A stretch of DNA of 64,000 bases from Flavobacteriales bacterium (lineage in GTDB: Bacteria > Bacteroidota > Bacteroidia > Flavobacteriales_D > Parvicellaceae): NCBI GenBank assembly GCA_018401455.1, contig JAGYKU010000005.1, positions 1 to 64,000 of the forward strand, in the 5' to 3' direction. Of this stretch, positions 26,291 to 35,434 are shown in pieces. The number at the start of each line of letters is the position of its first letter. The first letter of the stretch is position 1. Under the pieces are notes generated by a model, which did no database searches, was not told where the DNA came from, and saw only the letters and a program-made list of their open reading frames with translations. The position numbers and the translations under genes were made by a program.

Positions 26291-27142
26291 ATGGCAGGAC
26301 ACGCTAAAGAACTAGACGCAGCAACAGCATGGGGAGGAGATGGATCCCCTTTTAGATTAACCTACGGAAAGCAAATGATGTGGTTTTTCCTTTTGTCGGA
26401 TGCATTGACATTTGGAGGATTATTATGTGCTTACGGTTATTTTAGACATCAATATGATTCTTGGCCAGTAGGAGAAGAAGTCTTTAATGCTATGCCTTTC
26501 TTAGGAAATGGCTTTCCATTATTGTATGTTGCATTAATGACTTTTATACTTATTGTGAGTTCGGTTACTATGGTTTTGGCCGTAGAAGCAGGTCACAGAG
26601 TAGATAAAAAAGGTGTTATCAAATGGTTGACACTTACTGTAATCGGAGGTGTTTTCTTCGTTGGTTCTCAAGCATGGGAATGGTATCACTTTATTCATGG
26701 GTCACATTATGGAGCGATTCTCACACCTGAAGTCTGGAACAATGGATGGGCAACAATTAAAGAGGGTGCTGAAATGGGAATATCGCAAGAATTTGTTTTG
26801 GATTTTGGACACGGTAAAGTATTTGGATCTACTGCAGAAGAACAAGCATTAGTGGCTCAATACATTGCAGAACCTCTAGCTCATATTCAAGGGGCTAACA
26901 TGACTGAAAATGAATATGCACCAATGATTCCACAGTTTGCAAATTTATTTTTCTTTATTACTGGATTCCACGGATTCCACGTTTTGTCTGGAGTTGTCAT
27001 CAACTTAATTATTCTGATAAACGTTGTTAAAGGAGTTTACGACAAACGTGGACACTTTGAAATGATAGAAAAAGTTGGGTTGTACTGGCACTTTGTAGAT
27101 TTAGTTTGGGTGTTTGTATTTACATTCTTCTACTTGGTATAA
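26291..27142 (+). CDS. Cytochrome c oxidase subunit III
   Basis: 283 residues. Typical COX3 elements: YGKQMMWFFLLSDALTFGGLL, FIHGSHYGAILTPEVWNNGW with the GSQAWEWYHFIHGSHYG helix, FFITGFHGFHVLSGVVINL, and the C-terminal YWHFVDLVWVFVFTFFYLV. It is the second COX3 paralogue in the operon, lacking the large insert of the first. Structural subunit in the inner membrane. An 84-bp gap separates it from the previous gene. Confidence 0.95.
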   Translation: MAGHAKELDAATAWGGDGSPFRLTYGKQMMWFFLLSDALTFGGLLCAYGYFRHQYDSWPVGEEVFNAMPFLGNGFPLLYVALMTFILIVSSVTMVLAVEAGHRVDKKGVIKWLTLTVIGGVFFVGSQAWEWYHFIHGSHYGAILTPEVWNNGWATIKEGAEMGISQEFVLDFGHGKVFGSTAEEQALVAQYIAEPLAHIQGANMTENEYAPMIPQFANLFFFITGFHGFHVLSGVVINLIILINVVKGVYDKRGHFEMIEKVGLYWHFVDLVWVFVFTFFYLV

Positions 27143-27178
27143 TAAAATTTAAATAACTATAGTTAATAATATATAGAC

Positions 27179-27562
27179 ATGGTAAGAGACGATTTAAATA
27201 GAGATAATGAGTATGCTTTATCAGCAAATCATGACGAAGCTCACGGAGTTGAATTAAGAAAAATGATTTGGAAGGTTACAGGTCTTCTAACATTAATCAC
27301 TGTTGTTGAAGTACTCACAGGTGCTTTTGTAAAACAATATATTGATGGAACACCAAACAGCATTTGGCCAGTTATCAAGTGGAGTTTCATTGTACTTACT
27401 TTAATCAAAGCAGCGTATATTGTATTGAAATTTATGCACCTTGGTGATGAAACTAAAAGTTTTAAATATGTATTATTGACGCCTTATTTTATTTTTATGG
27501 CTTATTTGATATTTATTTTACTTACAGAAGCGTATCACGTAAATTCTATTCTGTATCCTTAA
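27179..27562 (+). CDS. Cytochrome c oxidase subunit IV-like (caa3 type)
   Basis: 127 residues with three TM segments (LLTLITVVEVLTGAFV; WSFIVLTLIKAAYIVLKFMH; TPYFIFMAYLIFILLTEAYH). The motif KAAYIVLKFMHLGDE is the hallmark of bacterial prokaryotic COX4 subunits. It follows the second COX3 gene by 36 bp, the usual order. It stabilises the oxidase complex in the inner membrane. Confidence 0.9.
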   Translation: MVRDDLNRDNEYALSANHDEAHGVELRKMIWKVTGLLTLITVVEVLTGAFVKQYIDGTPNSIWPVIKWSFIVLTLIKAAYIVLKFMHLGDETKSFKYVLLTPYFIFMAYLIFILLTEAYHVNSILYP

Positions 27563-27565
27563 ACT

Positions 27566-28282
27566 ATGGAAGAACCAAAAAAAAGAAGTTTACTTTCTAA
27601 GATATTACTATTTGCCGGAATACTAGGTTTTCCGGCTTTTTTTATTATTTTTTTCTCGTTAGGCAAACAAAGATTTGAAGCGCTCAAATACTATGGGGAC
27701 CATAAAATCATCACAAAAACTGTTGACGGAAAAGAAATTCAAGATACCATTTTCTATCAAGTCCCTGGTTTTAAATTCAAAAATCATAAGAATGAAACTG
27801 TTTCTATGGATGATTTTAAAGGTAAAATTACCCTTGTAAATTTTGTTTACAAAGATTGTCCAAACGACTTCTGCCCAATTGATTTCCAAAACTTCAAGAT
27901 GTTCGTGGCAGATGAAATCAACAAAAATAAAGGCTTTGAAGATGTTAGAATTATTTCTTTATTCGTTGGAGAAAACGACACCTTAAATGAAATGAAAGAG
28001 TTTATCAAATATCACAATATCAATACTGATAAATGGAACATCGTTACCGGTGATATGGGGCAAATCTATGATACAGATATGAAAACCCAAAATCCTTGGC
28101 AAGAAAAAGATTCTATTTTTGGATTAGAAAAAGTGGCATACAACATGACTTTACTGTTGGATAGAGATATGCATATCAGAGGAAAGTACATAACTTCTCA
28201 GACCAGCGAAAACAAAAGAATTACCAAGGAAATTAGTATTTTAATCCGAGAGGAAAATGAAAAGAAAAAGCAAAAAAATTAA
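27566..28282 (+). CDS. Sco-like thioredoxin-fold protein with altered metal motif
   Basis: 238 residues with an N-terminal TM anchor (ILLFAGILGFPAFFIIFFS) and a periplasmic thioredoxin fold (GKITLVNFVYKDCPNDFCPI). True Sco proteins use CPxxCP-type spacing (CxxxC) to bind Cu(I); here the two Cys are separated by four residues (CPNDFC). A late His is not obvious at the usual place. It sits 3 bp after COX4-like and overlaps the canonical Sco gene by 26 bp. It may act in copper delivery or thiol reduction for CuA assembly; function is inferred from context. Confidence 0.78.
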   Translation: MEEPKKRSLLSKILLFAGILGFPAFFIIFFSLGKQRFEALKYYGDHKIITKTVDGKEIQDTIFYQVPGFKFKNHKNETVSMDDFKGKITLVNFVYKDCPNDFCPIDFQNFKMFVADEINKNKGFEDVRIISLFVGENDTLNEMKEFIKYHNINTDKWNIVTGDMGQIYDTDMKTQNPWQEKDSIFGLEKVAYNMTLLLDRDMHIRGKYITSQTSENKRITKEISILIREENEKKKQKN

Positions 28283-28925
28283 TAGTATTATTTTCATTCT
28301 TATAGCATTTGTATTATTGAGTTGTGATGAAAGTTCTTCACAAGACGATACGAATAATAAAAATGCTCAATTACCCATTTATGGTCACAAAGAATTTATC
28401 GAAGGCATTGACAAAGACACGGTTTATCATACAATTCCGTATTGGGCTTTTATCAACCAAGATGGTGAATATGTAGGCACAAAAGATTACCAAGGAAAAC
28501 CTTATGTTGCGTATTTCTTTTTCTCTCATTGTCCACAAATTTGTCCGAAAATTCATTCCAATATGGTTGAATTTCAAAAACAGACCAAAGGATTGGACTT
28601 TAATGTCATAGCTTACACTGTAGATCCGGAAAGAGATAGTGTGGAAAGATTAAAATTTTATGCAGAAGAGTACGGTTTTGATTTGTCAAACTATAACTTT
28701 GTAACAGGAAACCAAAAAGATATTTATGAATTAGGTGTAAATGGTTATTTGGTTCCCAATAGTCAAGATGCTTTAGCTCCTGGAGGATTTTTACACTCCG
28801 AAAAACTAATGCTTATTGACAGTAAAATGAGAATTAGAGGTTATTACGAAGGAACAGAAACCAAAGAAGTTAACCAATTGGTAAATGACCTTCAAAAATT
28901 GATAAAAGATGAGTCAAGCAATTAA
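28257..28925 (+). CDS. SCO1/SenC-family copper chaperone lipoprotein
   Basis: 222 residues. Basic start then lipoprotein signal ending VLLSCDESS, so it is anchored by lipid. The thioredoxin fold has the copper site CPQIC within FSHCPQICPKIHSNM and the partner His in GGFLHSEKLMLID. It delivers copper to the CuA centre of cytochrome oxidase (established for the family). It overlaps its upstream neighbour by 26 bp and the downstream DUF420 gene by 17 bp, so the operon is tightly coupled. Confidence 0.94.
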   Translation: MKRKSKKINSIIFILIAFVLLSCDESSSQDDTNNKNAQLPIYGHKEFIEGIDKDTVYHTIPYWAFINQDGEYVGTKDYQGKPYVAYFFFSHCPQICPKIHSNMVEFQKQTKGLDFNVIAYTVDPERDSVERLKFYAEEYGFDLSNYNFVTGNQKDIYELGVNGYLVPNSQDALAPGGFLHSEKLMLIDSKMRIRGYYEGTETKEVNQLVNDLQKLIKDESSN

Positions 28926-29499
28926 TACAACAAAAGAAAGCGCTTACAAAAAGTGGATTATCGTACTTTCTATTGCAATTCCTCTGGCAGTTGCAATTTT
29001 ATTCGGAGTTAATCTTAGAAAATTAGGAGTTGATGTTGAACCTTTTACCTTTTTACCACCTATTTATGCTTTTATCAATGGGCTTACTGCTTTTATTTTA
29101 ATAGCTGCTGTAGTCTCTATTAAAAATGGCAAAAGAAAACTACACGAAAATTTAATGAAAGTAGCGATTGGACTTTCTACTTTATTTTTGGTTTTGTATG
29201 TCGCTTACCACATGACATCAGACTCAACTATTTTTGGAGATGCCAATCACGATGGGATTTTACAAGAAAGCGAATCTTTAGCACTTGGATTTACAAAGTA
29301 TGTTTATTATTTTATTTTAATTTCTCATATTTTACTATCAATAATCATCATACCTTTTGTTTTGTTTACCTACTTAAGAGCGATTTTAGGAAAATTCGCT
29401 GACCATAAGAAATTAGCAAGAATTGCTTTTCCGCTATGGTTATATGTGGCAATCACAGGTGTTGTGGTGTATTTTATGATCAGTCCATTTTATGCTTAA
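28909..29499 (+). CDS. DUF420 membrane protein (oxidase assembly, CtaM/YozB-like)
   Basis: 196 residues with five TM segments. DUF420 features: LPPIYAFINGLTAFILIAAV, HENLMKVAIGLSTLFLVLYV, YHMTSDSTIFG and FPLWLYVAITGVVVYFMI. Members of this family are needed for assembly of aa3-type oxidase in Gram-positives (CtaM); in Bacteroidota the gene regularly follows sco, as here. It overlaps both neighbours. Confidence 0.9.
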   Translation: MSQAINTTKESAYKKWIIVLSIAIPLAVAILFGVNLRKLGVDVEPFTFLPPIYAFINGLTAFILIAAVVSIKNGKRKLHENLMKVAIGLSTLFLVLYVAYHMTSDSTIFGDANHDGILQESESLALGFTKYVYYFILISHILLSIIIIPFVLFTYLRAILGKFADHKKLARIAFPLWLYVAITGVVVYFMISPFYA

Positions 29500-29743
29500 A
29501 ATCAAAAACATATTCCTTTTAACAGTTTTGTTTCTAATTACTAATTTAGATGCACTTGCCCAAGGTTGTGCACAATGTAAAGCACAGATAGAAAGCAGTG
29601 AGGACAATGGCTTATCACTAGGGAATGGATTAAATTACGGTATTACGCTATTAATGCTCTCTCCATATATTATTATGTTTGTGATTTTTAGAAAGCAAAT
29701 ATTTAGATTCTTCTCCGAATTTTCGGGAATGTGGAAGAAGTAA
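29492..29743 (+). CDS. Small membrane protein with CxxC motif
   Basis: 83 residues: signal peptide (MLKIKNIFLLTVLFLITN...ALAQ), then GCAQCKAQIESSEDN, then one TM segment (GITLLMLSPYIIMFVIF) and a basic tail. The CAQCK pair in the periplasm just after the cleavage site suggests metal or thiol chemistry. It overlaps DUF420 by 8 bp and closes the oxidase operon; this type of small gene is common at that place in Bacteroidota. Exact role unknown. Confidence 0.78.
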   Translation: MLKIKNIFLLTVLFLITNLDALAQGCAQCKAQIESSEDNGLSLGNGLNYGITLLMLSPYIIMFVIFRKQIFRFFSEFSGMWKK

Positions 29744-30149
29744 TCATCAAAATGATTTATTTTCTTTAAAAAAGTTTAGGTAGAGTTTGTGCAATGGGAA
29801 ATTCTAATATAGAACGCTGATAACACAGATGGAGCAGATATTCGCTGATTCAATCCAACTAAAAACTATAGCAGAACTTCTTTTTAATTTTCGTGCTATA
29901 CATTTTTCCTCACACTATTTCGAAAACTAATTGTCTCTAGAAAATAGTAAGACAAAGCCAATATTTTCGACTTGAATTACTATTTTTTAATTTCTTCCAA
30001 CACCCTAAATTACAACATTTATTTTGATTTAAAGTTTGTTTGGATAATATTTCCAGTTTATTTCAAATTGAATGATAAAAATTCTAAAACAAAAAAGGTG
30101 CATATTAATGAATAACATGCACCTTTAAAAGTATAATTAAAACTTAAAA
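29744..30149. other. Intergenic region between convergent operons
   Basis: 406 bp with no gene. It contains a dispersed Bacteroidota intergenic word (CGCTGATAACACAGATGG near 29817) and ends with the etf terminator described separately. Confidence 0.5.
30091..30126 (-). terminator. Rho-independent terminator of etfBA
   Basis: AAAGGTGCAT (30094-30103) pairs with ATGCACCTTT (30117-30126). On the minus strand the stem is followed by a T run, 24 bp past the etfA stop. Confidence 0.85.
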
Positions 30150-31097
30150 CTACTGAGCGGCTTTAAATTTATTGATTGCTTCAGTTAATCTTGGTAAAAC
30201 GTCAAACGCATCCCCTACTACTCCGTAGTTTGCAGCCTTAAAGAAAGGTGCTTCAGAATCCGTGTTGATTACAACAATTGTTTTACTACTGTTTACCCCT
30301 GCCAAATGCTGAATCGCTCCAGAAATTCCTGCTGCAATATATAGATTAGGTCTTATCGCAACACCAGTTTGACCTACGTGTTCGTGGTGAGGTCTCCATC
30401 CAATATCTGCTACAGGTCTTGAACAAGCAGTGGTAGCTCCTAGGGCTTTTGCCAAATCTTCAACAATTCCCCAGTTTTCTGGTCCTTTAAGACCTCTTCC
30501 AGCAGAAACTACTAATTCTGCTTCTGGAAGTGGAACACCAGCTCCTTGAGATTTCATTTCTTTTACTTTGATTTTGGCATCTCCCAAATCTGCATTGAAA
30601 ACTTCTACAGAAGCACTTCCTCCAGTAGCAACTGGTGCAAGCGCATTAGAAACTAAAGAAATAACTCTTTTTGGAGTGTTTACTTTTACATTCGCAAATG
30701 CTTTTCCTGAATAAACATAAGTTTTTACTACAAAACCATTGCTTGTATCTGGAAGTGCTACTGCTCCAGAAATATGTCCAGCATTCATTCTTGCTGCTAC
30801 TCTAGGTGCAATTGCTTTCCCTAATTGATCTTGGATCATCACAACAGTTTCTGCTCCAGTTGCTTCTGCCGCAGCGTGAATTAGTCTTGTTAACTGTTGT
30901 TCATTTTTACCATCAACAGATTTATTCACCAACACTTTTGATGCTCCATAATTTCCAAGTCCTGCCAACACATCATCAGATGCATCACCGAAAGTGATTA
31001 CTGTGGTAGTTCCTATTTTATTTCCATAACTAACGGCTTCGAAAGCTGCTTTCGAAAATTTTCCGTCTTTTGATTCTACAAATACTAATACTGACAT
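30150..31097 (-). CDS. etfA: Electron transfer flavoprotein alpha subunit
   Basis: 315 residues. The C-terminal FAD-binding domain carries VVSAGRGLKGPENW, ACSRPVADIGWRP, VGQTGVAIRPNLYIAAGISG and VINTDSEAPFFKAANYGVVG, all diagnostic for EtfA. The heterodimer passes electrons from acyl-CoA dehydrogenases to the quinone pool through ETF-quinone oxidoreductase. It follows etfB by 2 bp. Length normal. Confidence 0.98.
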   Translation of the reverse strand: MSVLVFVESKDGKFSKAAFEAVSYGNKIGTTTVITFGDASDDVLAGLGNYGASKVLVNKSVDGKNEQQLTRLIHAAAEATGAETVVMIQDQLGKAIAPRVAARMNAGHISGAVALPDTSNGFVVKTYVYSGKAFANVKVNTPKRVISLVSNALAPVATGGSASVEVFNADLGDAKIKVKEMKSQGAGVPLPEAELVVSAGRGLKGPENWGIVEDLAKALGATTACSRPVADIGWRPHHEHVGQTGVAIRPNLYIAAGISGAIQHLAGVNSSKTIVVINTDSEAPFFKAANYGVVGDAFDVLPRLTEAINKFKAAQ

Positions 31098-31099
31098 AA

Positions 31100-31840
31100 C
31101 TATATTGCTTTTGCTTCGTTGTGTAATGCTGCTACTAATTCATCCATTTGATCTGCTGTAAAATATTTACATTCAGATTTTGCTGGTGGCAATTCATAAG
31201 AAACTACAGTGGTAGCATTTTCCACTGAAACTGCTGGAACTACCGTAAGTGGTTTTGTTCTTGCAGCCATAATTCCTCTCATGTTAGGAATTCTTTGTTC
31301 TGCCATTCCTTTTGCAGCACTCAATACAAATGGAGTAGCTACTTCAATAATTTCAGAACCTCCTGGCACATCTCTTTCGATGGTTGCAGTATTTCCTGCT
31401 ACTTCCATTTTTTGAGCAAGAGACACAAATGGTAAATCTAAAATTTCTGCAATCATTCCAGAAACTTGAGCCCCATTGAAATCAATGGTTTCTTTTCCAG
31501 TTAGAATTACGTCAAAACCTTTGTCTTTTGCGTATTCTGCAATTTGTTTAGCAACAAAATAAGGATCCGTTGCAGGTGCGTCAATTCTTACAGCGTCATT
31601 TGCACCAATTGCCAATGCTTTTCTGATAGTAGGCTCATCTGCTGCAGTACCCACTGTGATGGTGGTCACTGATCCGCCATTTGCTTCTACCAATTCCAAA
31701 GCTCTAACCAATGCGTACCACTCGTCATAAGGGTTCACAATGTACTGAACTCCATTTTCATCAAACTTCGTATTGCCGTCTGTAAAGGCAATTTTTGATG
31801 TTGTGTCAGGAGCTTTACTAATACAAACTAATAATTTCAT
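31100..31840 (-). CDS. etfB: Electron transfer flavoprotein beta subunit
   Basis: 246 residues. KLLVCISKAPDTTSKIAFTDG at the N-terminus, then NPYDEWYALVRALEL, TVGTAADEPTIRKALAIGAN, VILTGKETIDFNGAQVSGMI and the recognition-loop region (FVLSAAKGMAEQRIPNMRGI). It binds AMP and pairs with EtfA. First gene of etfBA with a well-formed promoter about 35 bp upstream. Confidence 0.98.
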   Translation of the reverse strand: MKLLVCISKAPDTTSKIAFTDGNTKFDENGVQYIVNPYDEWYALVRALELVEANGGSVTTITVGTAADEPTIRKALAIGANDAVRIDAPATDPYFVAKQIAEYAKDKGFDVILTGKETIDFNGAQVSGMIAEILDLPFVSLAQKMEVAGNTATIERDVPGGSEIIEVATPFVLSAAKGMAEQRIPNMRGIMAARTKPLTVVPAVSVENATTVVSYELPPAKSECKYFTADQMDELVAALHNEAKAI

Positions 31841-31874
31841 TATATGATTTTTTAAGATTAATTTTCCTTCTTGA

Positions 31875-31903
31875 CAAAAATAGTCATTTAGATGATTCTC
31901 AAA
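31875..31903 (-). promoter_or_regulatory. etfBA promoter
   Basis: On the minus strand TTTG (31903-31900), a 17-bp spacer and TATTTTTG (31882-31875) match the Bacteroidota -33/-7 consensus. The leader to ATG 31840 is about 30 nt. Confidence 0.7.
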
Positions 31904-32022
31904 GCAAAATTATATAAAAATTGTTATGCAAGCATACTTTTTTTGAAAAGATATTTTAATGGTAGATTATAATTTCACTAAAATAGTTACTTTAGTTAAT
32001 TTCAATTTAGTATTTTCGTAAC

Positions 32023-34869
32023 ATGAGAATAACAATCACGATTATTTTATATTTTATTTTCTTCAACTTTTGGGGACAGAATAAAAAACCAATTACACAC
32101 GAATCCTATAATGAATGGAGATATATCAGTGATAAATCTATTTCGTCTCAAGGAAATATAATCATTAGCAAAATGATGAATTACAGAGGAAATGATACTT
32201 TGCTAATTCACAAGAAATCAAATTTAAACGAGCCTGTCCCAATAGGAAGAGCAACAAATGCTCAAATAGATTTTAATGAAAAGTTTGTAGCTTTTAACCT
32301 TATTAATGATTATGATTCTATCAGAAAATTAAAAATTGATAAAGTCAACAAAAAGAAATGGCCCAAAGATTCCTTGGGTATTTATGCTATTGAAAGAGAC
32401 ACCCTTTATAAAATACCTCAAGTTGCCAAATACCAAATTGCTAAGGAAGGTGGAAGTTGGATTTTGATCATGAGAGACGAATCCTTTAAAACCAAAAAAG
32501 AAGAAGAAAAAGAAAAGAAAAAGTGTATTTTAAGAAAAAAGAAATCGGAGCCCACAAAATTAAAAGACAAATCCAACGGAAGCGTACTTACGGTTTTTGA
32601 TACAGATAGTTGGACAAAAAATGATATAGAAAATGTTTCTGACTTTTCTATATGTAATTTTGGAGATAAGTATGCTTATGTTCAAACGAATACTTTTAAA
32701 GACACCTTAGATTCAGCACAATTATTTGTTTATGGTGCGTCTAATCTACAAAACATTTTTTCTATTCTCGGTGAAATTACGCAACCTACTTTCAGCAAAT
32801 CAGGAGATCAAATTGCCTTCAAGACATCATCTGACACGGGCGAAAACAAAAAATACCAATTGTATTTGTATGATTTTAATAATAAAGAACTTCACTTGGT
32901 TTTGGATACCATTGGTGGGATCTTAAAAGACTATCAATCTGTGGACAGCGATAGTAAAATTTCTTTTTCGGATAATGGTCAAAGAATGTTTTATAACATT
33001 GGAATAAAACCAATTAAACCTCCCAAAGACACTTTGACGGATGACGAAAAATACAAATTGGATATTTGGAGTTGGACGGATGGAAGAATTCAACCTCAAC
33101 AAATACTAGGTGCCAAAAAAGATGCTAAAGGTTTGATTGAAGTAGTTTTTGACACTGAATCTCAAAAAAACATTCCTTTATGTGATACCAATTTGCAGTC
33201 TTTAAGTTTTTCTCACCAAAAAAATGAAGATTTTGTATTAATGAGAGACCAACTACCCTATCTCAAAGAGATGACTTGGGATTTTTGGTATTTTGATATT
33301 TATAGTGTAAATATTAAAACAGGTGAAAAGCAAAAAATATTAGAAAAACTTCATGGTTGGAGTGCCTATCTTTCTCCCAACGGAAAACATTTGGTATATT
33401 TCGAATCTCAAGATTCTTCTTGGTATCACAAGAATTTAGTAACTAATATTGCTAAAAATATAACTCAAAATATTGATGAAAAATTTTATAAAATGCACCA
33501 CGATGTGGCTCAAAAAATAGGTCCAGAAGGAAGAGCATATTGGTTGGAAGGAGAAGAAATTATTGCAGTAGAATCTCAACATGATATTTGGTTTTTCCCA
33601 CTTGTAGAAAATGGGATTCCATATAGATATACCAAAGGAAAAGAAGCGAATATAACTTATAGCCTATTAAAAATTGAAGAAGAAATGGATTTTCTGAGTT
33701 TTCAAAATGGGATTTACATGAAAGGAATCGACAACAAAACCATGTCAGAAAATATTACGCTGGTTAAGGAAAATGTAAAAGAAAGAACTTTTAAAAAGAA
33801 TTTAGAAATTTCATATATAGAAATCATTGAAAAGAAAAAATTGATTGAAAAAGACGCCAAATTCCTCCAGATTTCTAAAGCAAAAAATTCTGATGATGTG
33901 ATTTTTCAATACATGACTTTCGATAAGTCACCAGAATTGTATTTAACGAATGCTTTATTCGAAAATGAAATCCAACTTACCAATTCCAATCCGCAACAAT
34001 CTCAATACAATTGGTGCTCCGTAGAAATTATCAATTGGGTAGATTACAATGGAGATTCAATATCAGGTTTACTATACAAACCAGAAGATTTTGATGCCTC
34101 CAAAAAATATCCAATGATTGCCTATTTTTATGAAAGATATACTGATAGATTGCATACTTATTACAGACCAAAACCTACAGCATCCATCATTTACGCTCCC
34201 GAATATGCAAGTAATGGTTATGTTGTTTTTATTCCAGATATAAAATATAAAATTGGAAAACCAGCACAAGGCGCCTACGATGCGATAATGAGCGGAACAG
34301 ATTATTTGGTTCGCAATTTTAATTTTATCGACAGCACCAGAATGGGGCTTCAAGGACAGAGTTGGGGAGGATACCAAACGGCACAATTAATTACTATGAC
34401 CACAAGATACAAATGCGCTATGGCTGGAGCTCCTGTGAGCAATATGTTTAGTGCTTATGGAGGCATCAGGTGGGGAAGCGGATTAGCTCGTACTTTTCAA
34501 TATGAAACTGGACAAAGTAGAATCGGGAAAACCATTTGGGAAGCACCAGAATTGTATATCGAAAATTCACCCATTTTTCATTTGCCCAAAGTACAAACAC
34601 CTTTATTAATTATGCACAATGACGCTGATGGTGCAGTACCTTGGTACCAGGGAATTGAACTTTACAATGGATTGCGAAGACTTCAAAAACCAACTTGGAT
34701 GTTTAATTATAATGGAGATGATCACAATCTGATGAAAGATGCCAATCGCTTAGATTTAAGCATTAGAATGAAACAGTTTTTTGATTACTATCTTCAAGAA
34801 AAACCTATTCCTGAATGGATGGAACAAGGTATTCCTGCAACTGAAAAGGGGAAAAGGGATGGGTATTGA
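32023..34869 (+). CDS. S9-family prolyl oligopeptidase-like serine peptidase
   Basis: 948 residues: signal peptide (TITIILYFIFFNFWGQ), a long beta-propeller region (about 30-680) and a C-terminal alpha/beta hydrolase domain. Catalytic triad: Ser780 in GQSWGGY, Asp869 in HNDADGAVPW, His901 in GDDHNL. The family cleaves peptides, often dipeptides from oligopeptides, in the periplasm. Around residues 154-186 there is a very Lys/Glu-rich insertion (KKEEEKEKKK) within the propeller, which is unusual for an exported enzyme. Monocistronic. Confidence 0.94.
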   Translation: MRITITIILYFIFFNFWGQNKKPITHESYNEWRYISDKSISSQGNIIISKMMNYRGNDTLLIHKKSNLNEPVPIGRATNAQIDFNEKFVAFNLINDYDSIRKLKIDKVNKKKWPKDSLGIYAIERDTLYKIPQVAKYQIAKEGGSWILIMRDESFKTKKEEEKEKKKCILRKKKSEPTKLKDKSNGSVLTVFDTDSWTKNDIENVSDFSICNFGDKYAYVQTNTFKDTLDSAQLFVYGASNLQNIFSILGEITQPTFSKSGDQIAFKTSSDTGENKKYQLYLYDFNNKELHLVLDTIGGILKDYQSVDSDSKISFSDNGQRMFYNIGIKPIKPPKDTLTDDEKYKLDIWSWTDGRIQPQQILGAKKDAKGLIEVVFDTESQKNIPLCDTNLQSLSFSHQKNEDFVLMRDQLPYLKEMTWDFWYFDIYSVNIKTGEKQKILEKLHGWSAYLSPNGKHLVYFESQDSSWYHKNLVTNIAKNITQNIDEKFYKMHHDVAQKIGPEGRAYWLEGEEIIAVESQHDIWFFPLVENGIPYRYTKGKEANITYSLLKIEEEMDFLSFQNGIYMKGIDNKTMSENITLVKENVKERTFKKNLEISYIEIIEKKKLIEKDAKFLQISKAKNSDDVIFQYMTFDKSPELYLTNALFENEIQLTNSNPQQSQYNWCSVEIINWVDYNGDSISGLLYKPEDFDASKKYPMIAYFYERYTDRLHTYYRPKPTASIIYAPEYASNGYVVFIPDIKYKIGKPAQGAYDAIMSGTDYLVRNFNFIDSTRMGLQGQSWGGYQTAQLITMTTRYKCAMAGAPVSNMFSAYGGIRWGSGLARTFQYETGQSRIGKTIWEAPELYIENSPIFHLPKVQTPLLIMHNDADGAVPWYQGIELYNGLRRLQKPTWMFNYNGDDHNLMKDANRLDLSIRMKQFFDYYLQEKPIPEWMEQGIPATEKGKRDGY

Positions 34870-35434
34870 TGGTTCGGAGTTTGAAGTTCGGAGTTTGGGG
34901 TTTGGGGTTCGGGGTTCGGGGTTCGGGGTTCTCAACCTTCGTCAAGACTTCGGTTGATAAAAGGGGGTTCGGGGATCAGTGGAAGTCAATTTGAAAATGT
35001 GTTGATTTGAAAATTTGAAAATTAGTTAATTGGTTGAATGGTTTGACGACATACGATGTTACGACATACGATTTTACGACATACGATTTTACGACATACG
35101 ATTTTACGACATACGATTTTACGACATACGATGTTACGACATACGATGTTACGACATACGATGTTACGACATACGATTTTACGACATACGATTTTACGAT
35201 TTTAGATGCTAGATGCTAGATGCTAGACTTTAGATGCTAGACTTTTATGGGGCATTGAAAATGTGACTTTGTAGATAGCAGATTGTACGTAAGACATTGG
35301 AAAAAAAACACAGGTCTTACAGTCTTTTGTCTTAAAATCTTCTGTCTAAAATATAAAACCAAACAACAATTTATTCAATCAATTACAAAAGTCTTTTGAA
35401 TTATGAGTAATATTGTGCCAAAGAAAAATAAGAT
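34870..35434. other. Intergenic region made of short tandem repeats
   Basis: 565 bp. First a G/T-rich part (34870-34931, repeated GTTCGG/GTTTGG words), then AT-rich sequence, a 15-bp minisatellite (own entry), 9-bp AGATGCTAG-type repeats (35204-35243) and AGTCTTTTGTCTT words (about 35321). No gene; open frames here only translate the repeats. Confidence 0.8.
35046..35203. repeat. 15-bp tandem repeat, ten units plus a partial
   Basis: Ten head-to-tail copies of ACGACATACGATKTT (35046-35195) followed by a partial unit. The thirteenth base alternates in blocks: G, T, T, T, T, G, G, G, T, T. Because the unit is 15 bp, two plus-strand frames stay open (YDIRF or TTYDF/V peptides), but there is no start context or signal of translation. 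Confidence 0.95.

Noticed and set aside
35046-35203. CRISPR-like array
   Set aside because: Units are directly adjacent with no spacers and are only 15 bp; no cas genes nearby.
35030-35219. Two overlapping 60-codon ORFs encoding YDIRF or TTYDF repeats
   Set aside because: They only translate the 15-bp minisatellite, which stays open in frame because the unit is a multiple of three; no start signals.
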